Of a stretch of 64,000 bases of DNA, positions 24,876-36,359 are shown piece by piece. The notes beneath the pieces were generated by a model, which worked only from the letters and a program-made list of their open reading frames with translations, was not told the DNA's origin and searched no databases. The position numbers and the translations under genes are program-made. The DNA is from Zychaea mexicana (Eukaryota; Mucoromycota; Mucoromycetes; Mucorales; Lichtheimiaceae). The number at the start of each line of letters is the position of its first letter. The stretch's first letter is position 1. The DNA is taken from NCBI RefSeq assembly GCF_025766255.1, contig NW_026516815.1, positions 29,639-93,638 on the forward strand, in the 5' to 3' direction.

Positions 24876-25145
24876 GGGTTCGGCTACATGGTATTTATTA
24901 AATTTCGGATCGATTGGATTTCATTCTTCACCTTTCTACATTATAGTAAGATCACAATTAGAAATTTACATTACGTTTTAACTTGCCATTCGCATTGGTG
25001 GTTGGCAAGAGCTGCTCCCTCTTTGTGAACGTCCGGCGTGTATAATAGGCGGACATGTAGCGTATTGATGTGTGTGGTGTTTTTTTAGGTGTATGTCGTT
25101 GGTATAAGGTGCTTGAAGGCAAGGGAGAGGCTGGATGCAAAAATT

Positions 25146-25181
<36 letters not shown>

Positions 25182-26497
25182 GCAAAGAGGGCGGCGGCAA
25201 ACACACACACGCACCCACAGAGTTGATGAGAAAGAGCGAGAGGGAAATATACCAGAACGAGAGAACTTTCAATGTTTGCGGTGGTGATACAAGGCAATAT
25301 GAAAACCAAAAATTCGATGATCGACGTCCGCTTTTCCAGGAAGAAGGTACCAATGAAAACAGAGGGCTGATGTATGTATTATGGAGTAAGAAAAATTAAA
25401 AGCCCCGGACGTAATACTAAGAAGAAGAAGAAGAAGGATGTGTTCTAAAATAAGTTGCTGCCCCATCAGCATGTGCAACTCTCTCTCGTTCACTCTCTCT
25501 CTCTCTCTCTTTCTTCTTTTGCTGCACTTTTCTAAATGCCAAATCAAGTAGTTCGCCGTTGTTGGTCCGACCGTTATTCTTCCAATCAAAAATGTACGAC
25601 GCTTCTCATGTTTCGTAGTATGTTCCTGGTCAGCAGGAGCAGCAGCAGCAGCAAGAATCAGGACGATGTCTGAACGGACGGTGTTGCAGTAGATGCATAT
25701 TCTCTAGCATCGATATACTATGGTTATTATTTTCTAGTTATCAGTAACTTGTACCTGTACCATATGGTAAGTATACTACAGCTTATACTGAAGAGTCTAA
25801 TGTATTACTGTTGCTGTTGTTGCCGTCCAATAGTTATGATTCCTAGTAACTACTTGATAGAACTTTCTCTGTGTGTTACATAACTGATGGTAGTACAGTG
25901 TTCTTTTTGTATCTGACAGAATGTGAAAGACACACATGCACAAACCGTGTGGGAAAGAAGATGACAGCCTGATAATACTACTACACCACTCCATTAACAA
26001 ATAATGCAGGCTATGTACTGTATGGAACATACCACGATGTATCATTCAGAATTAAAAATGCGTAGCTTCTTCGTTATATATTTTTTCATCTTGTCATTCA
26101 TATATCAATGACGCCAATACACCTCCTTATCACTGGCATCATCATCATCATCATCAGCAGCAGCAGTGATATTACGTCGTGTTGAGATAATATGCACAGT
26201 TTTGTTTATAAGAAGAACAATACCACTAACAGCAGAAGGAGAACCTAGGATCTTCCTCCAGAATCGATGCAGTTTAGGTAGCATGAAGCTTTTACAGTCG
26301 CTAAGCTATATACACAGGGTATGACGATGTTCATTGCTAATTATTTATATTATCATTACTATAATTATTATTAGGGCTATTATGTGGTAAAGAAGATCGC
26401 GAGAAAAGGAAAGAAATGACGAACTTATCAAATAATACAATTGAAGAGAGAGAGAGAGAAAGGTGTAACATAAAAGACAACAGAAGAATGGATTAGA
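24876..26497. other. Intergenic, rich in simple repeats
   Basis: Holds the promoter side of the transporter gene and the 3' side of the low-complexity protein gene. Contents are a (GA)n tract at 25147-25176, a (CT)n tract near 25493-25511, short GAA, CAG/CAT triplet runs and AT-rich DNA. Frames here are translations of the repeats; no gene supported. Confidence 0.5.
25147..25176. repeat. (GA)n microsatellite
   Basis: About 15 uninterrupted GA dinucleotides in the upstream region of the nucleotide-sugar transporter gene. On the minus (coding) strand it reads (CT)n, consistent with the CT-rich leaders of other genes here. Confidence 0.9.
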
Positions 26498-27982
26498 TCA
26501 AGACACAAACACCATTCGCGGATCCGAGAACCGTCTGTTTCTTGATTGATAGTATCGATGAGTATGGGACATACTGTTCCGACTACTACTTGTCTCGTTA
26601 TTCAATGAGTTTCTCCTCGCTAAACCTCCTCTTTCATGGCAATGATGATGATGCTGCTGATAATCAATATTGTCCTCGTCTTCGTCGTAATCATCATAGT
26701 CCCCATCATCATCCTCACCGTTGTTATTCAATTGATCCTCGTTTTCCCATAAAGACAGCTCTGAGGACAGCACTTGGATCGCTGCATCACGTAATGTATG
26801 TCGATGTACCATTCGAGGATACCGGAAACCAATCAATGTTGTTGCTGTCGTTGATGAAATACCGTCATTACTGGTATTCCACCGTCTTAGTTGTTGTTTC
26901 TGCTGTTGTTCCTGTTCCTGTACATCTTCCCGAACTGACCTCAGCCGGGCAGAAAACCGACGTCGATTCGTTTTGTTCGATTGTTGATGTTGTCGAGCTG
27001 GAAATGATACGCTTGAATCCCGTTTTACTCCTTGATGATGAAGGTGGCGTCGTTGCTGAGACGGTAATAGAATCATGGATGTTGTGTTGGGCCTTCCTCC
27101 TGTCCCTGTTCCTCCTCCCGTACCTGCAGAAGCAGAAGCAGCAGCAATGATCCGGTCACCGCCCAAGGCACGGAGAATGTTGACATTGTTCAACACACAT
27201 AATCCATCGTGCAAAAGTTCCGATTTTTCATTCTGATAGTGTTGATATTTGGTTTCTGGTGCTGCCCATGAGTTGCGTTGTAATTGTCGAGCTGAAGTTG
27301 CTGTTGCTGTTGTTGTTGATGAAGAAGGGCGGTGTCGTTGTCGGCCTTCATAATACGTATTCTTTTCATCATCAGCAATAGTTGTATCGACGAGTGTTGT
27401 TGTTGGCGCTGTTGCGGGGTTAATCGATGCTGTTGCTGCAGGTCCCTGCTGCTGTTGGTATTCCTGGTCCTCCTGTTTGCGTTTGAAACGTACCGGCGTC
27501 AACCAATTAAACCATTTCCGCCGTTTCTTTTTTTGCTGTTTATGATGGGTATTGTTGTCATTGCTGCTATCAGCAGCAGCAGTGGTTTCTGTCACCGTTG
27601 TTTGTTGTTGCTGGTGTGGCTGAATCACGGAGTGTTGAGCTATCAATTCGTCGTATGTAGATAATGTGTCAAGTGGCACCAGCGATCGGATTTCTGCTCG
27701 ACGTCTACGCTGTAGTTTGTTTTCAAGCTGTACTACGTTGGCCTGAGTTTCGACGTATGATTCAATGTAAAATTGCCGTGCTTCTTGATTCGCAGGGAAC
27801 TAGTAGCATATACACGCGTAAAACACATCTTTAAGAGTTCGGTTGTATATCATAGCGTATGCAATATATAAGTAATTACCGATTCGGTATGATATTTTAA
27901 ATTGGTCTCTGTCAAAGGACTGACAAATGGCTCTATGCGTTGCTCTTGTTGTTGTTGTTGTTGCCGCTGGTCAGTAGGACTG

Positions 27983-28019
<37 letters not shown>

Positions 28020-28392
28020 TAACATGGTCAGTAGCAACTGCAGTGGCGGGGAGCGTTCGAGGATTGTGGGATGCTGGCATTCGTTCGATTTCAGAAAGTC
28101 GTAAAGGCGGAGTTGTGGTTGTGCTGGTGCAACGGGGATCGACAGCTGGTGTTGTAGCAACCGCGGCATCAGTGGGAGCATCGCCAGCATCGACATCGTC
28201 ATCAAGAAAAGCAGCGGCAGCAACAGCAGCAGCAGTGATACTATTACCATCATCTCCACCATCACCGTCGCCTACGCTACTATCATCTGCAGGAACGGGC
28301 GATGGAGGAGATGCTATCAGACTGTCCTGCTGAATGCTGAATGGACGGGATGGTGGCGGAAAAGAGTGACGATGACCCAGTGTCTTGTGCAT
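26498..28392 (-). CDS. Hypothetical low-complexity protein, two exons
   Basis: Exons 27880-28392 and 26498-27799, joined over an 80-nt intron with a GTAATT donor and CTAG acceptor, give about 604 aa. Family not recognised. Residues 1-170 are Pro/Ser/Asp/Ala/Thr-rich with polyGln. The splice joins a segment ending NLKYHTES to a structured, charged helix (ANQEARQFYIESYVETQANV, then QLENKLQRRRRAEIRSLVPL) that could be a coiled coil or DNA/membrane-contact helix. A basic cluster (KKKRRKWFNW) follows. The rest is Gln/Thr/Ser/His-rich and ends in a Ser/Arg-rich stretch (RRNSLNNETSSSRNSM) full of likely kinase sites. Coherence across the splice is the best evidence that this is a gene. The start at 28392 is the first ATG of the frame, and extra 5' exons are possible. 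A regulatory or signalling protein is plausible but unproven. Confidence 0.65.
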
Positions 28393-28909
28393 TCACCGCA
28401 GACGACAACAGGGGAGGGGATACTGAGGGTGTCTGTAAAGAGAAGAGAGGTAGAGCAGCGGACGGAGGGGATGCGGGTGTGACAAGGGAATCTGCGTAAG
28501 ATGGAAAAAGGGCAAAGAGAGGAGAAGAGAGAAGAGAAGAAGAAGAAATGAAGAAAGCGAGAGAGAAAAAGAAGTATGGCGGTTGTTTGGACTGGAATTG
28601 ACCGAACCCTCTCTTCTCTGCCTTCGCTGTTTCCATCAGGGAGCGCATTGTGCATGCACGTACACACCACACCACACACACACACGCGCGCAACAAAGGA
28701 AGGTAGCACATGACCCTCTGGTTAGCAGGATCTTCTCTTTGTTAACTCCTTTTCCCCTTAAAAAGCACAGCTCAAAAAAGGGCATGCTATCTCTTTCCTT
28801 CTCAGTGTGTGTGTTTGCCACAACATACCGCAGCCATCCACGCATTTTAAGCATTGCATCTATTGCATCCATTACATGTACAAAGTCTTATTACTATTAT
28901 TCCATGCCT
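28393..28909. other. Intergenic, purine/pyrimidine-biased, no separate gene
   Basis: Between the start of the low-complexity protein gene and the 3' end of the CCDC90-like gene, both on the minus strand. The GA-rich stretch at 28430-28570 reads as a CT-rich leader on the minus strand. A CA-repeat lies near 28660-28690. Confidence 0.5.
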
Positions 28910-30325
28910 TTAATAGACAACTTCCATATCCGCCGCCCCGGCAATCCGAGCATCTTCCTGCAACTGTTTGAGCTGCCGTTGTTTTTGTACACGGATTGCT
29001 TCTGCTTTACGCGCCGCATAGCGCGTCAGCAGATATCCTACACCAGCGATCCCCATGGCTGCTACGGCAACGCCCGCTATATATAAAAACGGTATCGGTT
29101 AGTAAGTGGTTGTTTTGATATCATTCCAAAGTATATATGTGTATATATATATATATACAATATAAAGGAGAGAAGAGAAGAGGGGGCAAGTCCATTTGGT
29201 TACATACTCATTCCTTTCCAGATCGTCTCCCATCGAACCGCTTCAATGCCTGTCCGTACTTCACCCAGCGACACGGTGATCTTGTTATTAATTTCCTGAA
29301 TCCGCATATCAATGGCCTTCAGTTCCTCCCGACCTTCGTTCTTTCGGTTGTTCAAATCCAGTGTCACTTCGTTCCGCATCAGAGCAACATCTTCCCGTAA
29401 CCGTTGACCCAGAGCTTCCACTTCGCGTGTCACTGTAGCCATGTCCGCTTGTAGCATCTGTGTATCACTTCGCCGCATAGTCTGCACTTCTGTTCGTAGT
29501 TCTGATAATCCTGCCTTAAACAGATACGTCTCCTAAATTCGTTGAATTGTTTGTTTGTTAGCATTTGTTGGTTGTGTATAGGTGCGATACATGTTAACGT
29601 TGTAATGACAAGTGGTTGACCCTCTTTCTCTCCTTTCATCTCCCACTTACATTGTCCAGATCTGATCTGAATAGCAGACGCCTCCGTATGAATGCCGAGC
29701 TTTGGGAAATGTGTTGAAGGAAAGTATTAATGCCACTATAAATTACACACGCACACACATATGTTGCATACCTTTCGCGCAGTTTGAACTTGATGCCTTT
29801 CATAACAACCTCTGCTTGTGTGCGACTAAAGCCTTGTCGTTCTAATGCGAGTAATAGTTTGTAGGTATCAAAGTGGTGTTGTGGCTGAAACGGTGTCGAG
29901 CCGATAAAGTCATTAGGGTCATGGATAAGGGAATGGTTTTCGAAAATGGTATCATTGCTGTTGTTCATAAGGTTACTGTACTGATTAGAATCGTCTTTGC
30001 TAGCCGTAGTGGTGGCACTATGATCGGTATGGGCTGCTTGTTCTGAGGTTGACATTGGGACTGGGAGTTTTTTTATTTGTTGTCGTTGTGTTTCTTCTTC
30101 TTGCTGCTGCTGCTGCTGCTGTTGTTGTTGTTGTTGTTGCTCTTGGCCGTCGGTTTCCGGCTTGGCAATTTGCGTGGGTCGCGTAGGATAGGGGGAAGGA
30201 AACGGCCGAGTGGATTCATCCGAGCCAATGAAGCGAATGGAACTCAAGTTGGGTCTTGAAATCTGAATTCTTCGTCGTGCGGTATTAGCAATAGCAGCGA
30301 TCGAGGTTGTTGTAGTGCGAAGCAT
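28910..30325 (-). CDS. CCDC90/MCUR1/Fmp32-type mitochondrial coiled-coil protein (DUF1640)
   Basis: Four exons (29772-30325, 29651-29699, 29208-29532, 28910-29076) total 1095 nt, 364 aa. The family are inner-membrane proteins of mitochondria: human MCUR1/CCDC90B affect calcium uniporter function, and yeast Fmp32 affects cytochrome oxidase assembly. The N terminus (MLRTTTTSIAAIANTARRRI) is a classic Arg/Ser-rich targeting peptide. A polyGln tract follows at about residues 60-80. The conserved head FDTYKLLLALERQGFSRTQAE and GIKFKLRE leads into a long coiled coil (SELRTEVQTMRRSDTQMLQA onward to KITVSLGEVRTGIEAVRWET). A C-terminal membrane helix GVAVAAMGIAGVGYLLTRY is supplied by the last exon. 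It is transcribed divergently from ISA2 from a 188-bp shared promoter. Confidence 0.9.
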
Positions 30326-30513
30326 GAAATATGTTATCTATGTGGGGGAGAGCGAATTGTGCTGTGCGCTTAAAAGTTACCAAGTTGCCGCATTTCGTTC
30401 AAAGACAGCGCAATATGGTTTAAGCGTCTCCGATTTGGAGAATTAGCGCGAGCCCGTCCTTTCCTTTGCCTCTCTTTCTATTTTTTTAATAAAACCCACA
30501 CACAAGCTTAGTA
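30326..30513. promoter_or_regulatory. Short bidirectional promoter (CCDC90-like / ISA2)
   Basis: Only 188 bp separate the start codons of two divergent genes for mitochondrial proteins, so core promoter elements of both must lie here or in the leaders. It holds a CT-rich stretch (30458-30485) toward the ISA2 side. I do not see a clear TATA box for either direction. Confidence 0.6.
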
Positions 30514-31298
30514 ATGCAACGATCTAGGATTTTAATAAATACTTTTGCACGTTCCAGTTGCGTCCGCAACACTATCACTACACAGCAGTTTCGTGCACGA
30601 TCGTCTAGTCTACGACAACTTTGCCAACACCATGAACGATCACTTTACTCCTTGCGTCCATTCTTGGCGACGCATAAATATAGAGCATTCAGCCATTCAG
30701 CAATACTTCGAGACGCAGCAACCGATGGTGTGCAATACAAGGCAGCCACGATGGAGAATGGATTGACCATTTCAGATAAGGCCATCAAGGTGAGAAGCAG
30801 AAAGAGACAAAGGGGGCTGACCCCTTCCTCTTTTTCCCAGTGAAAGACGAATTTGAATAAATTATACTCAAACACAACGCCCCAATCGAAAATATAGCAA
30901 CTGAAATATATTGCGGAACGTGACAATGATGACAGTTTGATGCTACGGATATTGGTTGATTCTGGCGGCTGCCACGGATACCAAAACAAATTGGAGTTGA
31001 CGGATACTGTCGAGGAAGATGACACGTAAGCTTATCATCCTTGTCGTTTTGGTGGAGAATATGGAAAAGTGTATTACGAAACTAATGGTTATTCGAAAAA
31101 TATAGCGTTTTTGAGAGCGAAGGCGTCAAAGTCGTGGTGGATTCCATTTCGTTGCAGTTTGTTCGAGGATCTACGGTTGATTTTGTAGAAGAACTGATTG
31201 GATCAACGTTCCAGGTCATCGATAACCCGAACGCAAAAAACAGCTGTGGATGCAATATCTCCTATGACATTGATCTGGACATGCTTACACAAAACTAA
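30514..31298 (+). CDS. ISA2: Mitochondrial iron-sulfur cluster assembly protein Isa2
   Basis: Three exons (30514-30789, 30898-31025, 31106-31298) total 597 nt, 198 aa. Isa2 is an A-type carrier that with Isa1 and Iba57 builds [4Fe-4S] clusters for mitochondrial enzymes such as aconitase and lipoate synthase. The first 65 residues are an Arg/Ser-rich targeting peptide. The HesB-type core begins at ENGLTISDKAIKQLKYI and has the three metal-binding cysteines: Cys117 in DSGGCHGYQ, and Cys182 and Cys184 in NSCGCNISY near the C terminus. The CHGYQ form (Tyr-Gln after Gly) favours Isa2 over Isa1. Introns are 108 and 80 nt with normal borders. Confidence 0.92.
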
Positions 31299-31778
31299 AG
31301 AGCACTCAGTCATCAACTGATGACCTATACTTGTACAAAACAACCTTATTATATACTCCTCCTCACTCCTCGACCTTCAGATTGCTTCTCTCTTTTGACA
31401 AAATAAGAACAAGAAGAATAATAATCATAAAGAGCGATATTAAAGACATGGATTGTCTTTTTAAAAGCACGTCTTTCCATGGTTGACCCGAAAATGCGGG
31501 TATATGGCTGCACGCACAGACATACATTAAAAAAGAGCTCGAGGGACACTCTCGGTACCTTTTAATGTAAAAGCCCTGAATGGTTGCTCATTGATAGCTG
31601 ACACCGCACAATTCATTTTCAAGAAGAAGAGAAGGCTGTGCACTCGTGAACGTAGCTAGTCGAGATGGCAAGTCAGTACGTAGAGAAAAGAGAAAGAGAA
31701 GTATAAGCGAGCATGATTTTTACAGCCTATGCTCCTTCTTCCCCCCCCCCCGCAACAAAAGCGTCACAGAGTGACATC

Positions 31779-31818
31779 TTGCCAGGGGGAACTCCACACC
31801 AGCACCGACCCCTGGCAA
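31779..31818. promoter_or_regulatory. Inverted repeat TTGCCAGGGG / CCCCTGGCAA in carrier promoter
   Basis: TTGCCAGGGG at 31779-31788 and its exact reverse complement at 31809-31818, spaced 20 bp. Position about 170-200 bp before the ADP/ATP carrier start codon fits an upstream activating site bound by a dimeric factor; the factor is unknown. Confidence 0.5.
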
Positions 31819-31851
31819 CGCTGTCCAATGGCAGTAAACGAAAGCAAACGG

Positions 31852-31907
31852 GATCGGTGGGTGAAAATTTTTTTTGAGTGTGTTTTTTTTTTTTTCGCCC
31901 ACCGATC
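31852..31907. promoter_or_regulatory. Inverted repeat GATCGGTGGG / CCCACCGATC next to TATA
   Basis: GATCGGTGGG at 31852-31861 and its exact reverse complement at 31898-31907, flanking a T-rich 36-bp spacer. The right arm ends two bases before the TATA box. It could be a factor-binding pair or form a cruciform/hairpin. Confidence 0.5.
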
Positions 31908-31909
31908 AA

Positions 31910-31916
31910 TATAAAG
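31910..31916 (+). promoter_or_regulatory. TATA box of ADP/ATP carrier gene
   Basis: TATAAAG lies 69 bp upstream of the ATG at 31985, leaving room for a leader of roughly 40 bases that is CT-rich (TTTCTTCCTTTCCTTTC). This is the best-formed core promoter in the window. Confidence 0.65.
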
Positions 31917-31984
31917 AAGGGGTCGTCCGTAGCGAAGGACAGTTTCTTCCTTTCCTTTCAACCCCTCTCTTACACGTCTAAAAA

Positions 31985-33350
31985 ATGGCCGAAAAGTCCC
32001 AGAACCAGTTCGTCGTCGTAAGTAACCATAAGCCTATTCTCGCTAGATTTCTTCCCTTGCCATAGTGTGTCGACATATCCCTGAAGAGTCAATACACACA
32101 TCCATGATGAGTAGCCTTGGTTACAAACTTTCTTTTGAACCCTGGCTACCCAAATTGACTTTACTGTTTGTGGGGTTGCTGAGAGAACTTCTTGTATTGA
32201 CGACGAATCTCCTTTTATCTCATACATAGGATTTCCTCATGGGTGGTGTCTCCGCCGCTGTCTCCAAGACTGCTGCTGCTCCCATTGAGGTTTGTATATC
32301 ATTCGAACGCTGCTTCTGCCGTGGCAGTTGTTTATCGAAACCCCCCCCCCGTCGCAAATGACTAACCACCCGTACTTCTCACATCACAACAGCGTATCAA
32401 GCTCTTGATCCAGAACCAGGATGAGATGATCAAGCAGGGTCGTCTTGCCTCGCCCTACAAGGGCATCGGCGACTGCTTCTCCCGTACCATGAAGGATGAA
32501 GGTTTCGTCTCTTTCTGGCGTGGTAACACTGCCAACATCATCCGTTACTTCCCTACCCAGGCTTTGAACTTTGCCTTCAAGGACAAGTTCAAGCGTATGT
32601 TCAACAAGGATAAGAAGAAGGATGGTTACTGGGCCTGGTTCGCCGGTAACTTGGCTTCCGGTGGTGCTGCTGGTGCCTCGTCGCTCTTCTGTAAGTTTTA
32701 TCAATAACAACAACAACAACAAAGATTCAGGGGTGCTCACGGTCAGCGGGGTGGATTGTGTAAATTTTTCGGGATGTTGATGATGATGTGTGGCTAATCA
32801 TAACAACTTTTATTATTATACAACAACAGTCGTCTACTCGCTCGACTATGCCCGTACCCGTTTGGCCAACGATGCCAAGGCCTCCAAGGGTGGCGGTGAG
32901 CGCCAGTTCAACGGTTTGGTCGATGTCTACCGCAAGACCTTGGCCTCTGACGGTATCGGCGGTTTGTACCGTGGTTTCACCATCTCCTGTGTTGGTATCA
33001 TTGTCTACCGTGGTTTGTACTTCGGTATGTACGATTCGCTCAAGCCTGCTCTCCCCGAGAACCTCCAGAAGAACTTCTTGGCTTCGTTCTTGCTTGGCTG
33101 GGCTGTCACCACTGGTGCCGGTTTGGCTTCGTACCCCATTGACACTGTCCGTCGTCGTATGATGATGACCTCCGGTGCTGCTGTCAAGTACGACTCCTCG
33201 CTCCACGCTTTCCGTGAAATCGTCGCCAAGGAAGGTTACAAGTCCCTCTTCAAGGGTGCCGGTGCTAACATTCTCCGTGCCATCGCTGGTGCTGGTGTCT
33301 TGTCTGGTTACGACGCTCTCCAGGAACTTATGTTCGGCAAGAAGTTCTAA
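31985..33350 (+). CDS. AAC: Mitochondrial ADP/ATP carrier
   Basis: Four exons (31985-32017, 32230-32289, 32393-32690, 32830-33350) total 912 nt, 303 aa. The protein swaps cytosolic ADP for matrix ATP across the inner mitochondrial membrane. It has the three-repeat mitochondrial carrier fold: [13 protein letters not shown] in repeat 1, [13 protein letters not shown] in repeat 2 and [15 protein letters not shown] in repeat 3. The RRRMMM hexapeptide is diagnostic of ADP/ATP carriers. There is no cleavable presequence. The exons strongly prefer C-ending codons (GCC, AAC, TTC, ATC, AAG), unlike neighbouring genes, as expected of a very highly expressed gene. The first intron (212 nt) is the longest of the three. 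It is the usual family length and complete. Confidence 0.96.
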
Positions 33351-34938
33351 GTTGATTAACCCTACGTTATTAGCTTAAACTATCTCAAAAAATTCCCATC
33401 CAAACACACATACATCATCCAAAAAAAAAAGCATTAGATTATCTTTTTTTCTCATAGAGAGGGTTCCCTAGTCTTTAAAAAAGTGCTATGCCTTTTTGTT
33501 CAAAATAAACATTTCGACGTGTAATAATAACTCAACAACTGTCTGTCTTGCTTCTTGGAGCACCTGCTCTGTTTTGCGCCACATACGCTCGCATGCGCTC
33601 GTGCTTTGTGTTTACTTTGGTCTAGCGCACTCTGGCAATTTTCAGCCTCGGAACATTACGGAATTTACGTGCGTTTTCCGAATTTCCAACAAAACCTTTC
33701 CGTTCGCTCTCTTGACGCCAAATAGATTTAATCAGTCTGCATGTCTTTTTGCTCCTTTCTTTTTACGCCCCTCGTGAGCGATTCTTCATGATAATGGGTG
33801 TTGCTAGATGGGTCCTTGCAGTTACTCCGGTAGGTTGGTTGACGTCCTGGCAAGGAGGAGAAAGCAGCAAGTGGAACCTGTTTTTATTTGGAAATAAACT
33901 TCCTTGTCACACTCCGAATTCAGGTACAGAGTTCAACGCAACTCTGTTACCTTCGGGAGCCATACACTGGATATCACGAGTTTACTGATACGACCAATGA
34001 CTTCTCAAGAAGGTTGCTCGCTTCATCAAAAGAAGGTAGGCAAAGTACATATTGCTGAATTTACTTTGACCTATTCGTGATTTGAACTTACTATCGTCGG
34101 ACCTGGTTTATTCTTCTCAGGTGTCAATGAACAATCATATGAAAATGCTCGTGCAGATAAGATACATGAAACCTCGCAATACAAACCATAAAGATTGTGG
34201 TTGTGAGTTGCTCCATCGATAACTTCAGCCCTGCAGTTCCCATGATAGAGCTTAGAGAGGAAACACATATTCCTAGCAGTAAATCGTGTTTGCATGGTCA
34301 CTACACGGTATATCCAACCTTTGTCCCGACGTTATAGTAGCAAGTGCTTGATAATTCTTAAGGTTTGAAAAAAGAACCTTGTTCCCTCATTGATCAGTTG
34401 ACAAGTGGATCAGCGAAGACAAAATCATATTTTGCTTTTCATGCGCCTATCATATAAAAGCGACACACAAAATGCATAAAGACAATGGCCTGGCCCCACC
34501 TTTACCGAAAAATAAATAAGAGCAGAGAAAACAATTCGATATAGCTGTATTTTGCCAATTGCTGTGCGCACAGCTCTTAAGCTTCTTGTTCTTGTTGCTG
34601 CAAAAGCCTGTGATGTGGTTTGATGAACCAAATATTGAAAGCGCCCCAATTTCTCGTACGTCTTTTGGTGTCGTTGCTGATAAATATGATATTATATATA
34701 GTTAAAATGCGGTGTTTGACGATGCACTATTACTGAAGCTAGTTTGTCCTGTATACAGTGACCGTGTACATATACAGTTGAGCAACGAGGCTTGGCCAAG
34801 GTTAATGATCTTTGCTTTCATGAAACGAAGATGCTCAGGGAAGTGTTTTTTGCTGAACAGTGTTATATAGCTGCAATAGAACGATATGATCAGATAGCGG
34901 ATAATATACGATGGCACTATATGAAGAGCAGTGTTGGA

Positions 34939-35180
34939 TTATTCACCGTGAATATTCGGAGAGCTAATAATCACGCCGTGAAAAAGTGAAAAATGTACGT
35001 GAATATTCCAGCGTGAATAAACCTTCATCAATTGGAAATGCTTAAGGGAGAGCAAGAGAGAGAGAAAGCAAAGGCTCCAGAGTCCATTTATAAGTATAGG
35101 AAAGTTTATTCACGCGTGAAAATTGATTTGGCATGTATTATTCACGCGTGAATATGTACATTCTCACTGTCCGTGAAAAA
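34939..35180. repeat. Fold-back element with TTCACGCGTGAA palindromes
   Basis: GCGTGAATAAAC at 35011-35022 and its exact reverse complement GTTTATTCACGC at 35104-35115 enclose about 80 bp. Outside these arms, more copies of the same motif occur: TTATTCACCGTGAATATT at 34939, ACGTGAATATTCC near 34998, and ATTCACGCGTGAAT at about 35140. The outer parts (GTGAAAAATGTAC on the left, GTACATTCTCACTGTCCGTG on the right) also pair imperfectly. The whole reads as a roughly 240-bp inverted-repeat unit, typical of a MITE or fold-back transposon; no coding capacity. Confidence 0.6.
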
Positions 35181-36359
35181 TGGTCAACGTGAGTATTGCC
35201 AACACTGATGAAGAGAGAACGGATAACACCATATAATATCATAAAACGCTGTTTTTTCTTCTGGCAAGTGTCAGAACAATCTGAGGAGAAATTTTCTCGA
35301 CGGTGTTTTGATGTTTTGCATATGATACTGTAAGTTCTCTAAGCTCCGTTATTGATGTCCGCCACGAAAATGTATGTATCTCTAGTATGGTGCTTCGATC
35401 TATACGTGGGTTCTATGATTTGTCATTTTAGTATGTAGTAGGTAGCTGTCCATAATAAGCGTTTTTAAACGCATGGCAATAATACTTGCGATCCAGCTCA
35501 AATCGACCATCCCTCGAAAAGCGTTCGTCATCAGGAAGACGTTTCTTTCCTTTGAGACGTCTTTGAGATTTATAGCTTCGCAATGGCGTCATACACAGCA
35601 GTGGTTTCCGCTTCAACGCCCCGTCTTATTGAGTATGTGAAGGCACACTGATATCGGGCCAAATGATTAAAGACGCCTTAAGCTGCAGCAGTCGATCACG
35701 AACTCTTGCCGATGAGGTGACGATGACGGTAAGTACTCATATACAAATTTTAAAGCAAAATCAGCAAAAGAAGGAAGTATGCAAGTTTTCTAAAACAAAT
35801 TTAAAGTTTTTAAATTGACGTTAACAATATCGGGAAACAGTTTGACGAAGCACTCAATTATTGGTAGATTGTATTATACGACGATATCAGCGAGTGTTAA
35901 CTTTGCATTGATCTCATGCATATGCTGCTGAGCGCAGCTTACACTTCTTAGATAGTGTTTATAGTGAGAGTCTTTACCCAAAAAAAAAAAGTTCTATGAA
36001 TGCTCAAGCTTTCGTTATTAACGCCAGTGCTCTAAAGTATTAGAGGCGTGTTCGCCACTATAATTTTTCTACAGATGATGTGGATAGTGATTAGGGCTGT
36101 ATCATGTCGTCGCATATCGCATGCTTCTTGCGTGAAATGGATCCTTTGCTGCCAGTGCGTAACGTATTAACCACGTTGCCGCCAGCAGTTTTTGATAGCT
36201 CGTTTCGCAAGTAGTGTGGATCTGGACACAAGAAACACAGATAAAGCTCAAAAATGTGTTGTATAATCCATGTTTACAGTCGCTGTGATTCTTCACCGCT
36301 CTGTCTGACACGCGCTACTTTTCATGCTCATCCGCCGATCACGCAAACGTTACCATCCT

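Larger units (their letters stand above)
31299..31984. other. ISA2 3' region and ADP/ATP carrier promoter
   Basis: No gene. The right half (31740-31984) is a well-defined promoter for the ADP/ATP carrier: a C-rich run (31741-31751), two perfect 10-bp inverted repeats, a CCAAT pentamer at 31825-31829, T-rich DNA and a TATA box. Frames here are shadows of these simple sequences. Confidence 0.6.

Noticed and set aside
32384..33206. Long minus-strand frames over the ADP/ATP carrier
   Set aside because: They follow from the strong codon bias of the carrier exons; translation is repetitive and lacks motifs.
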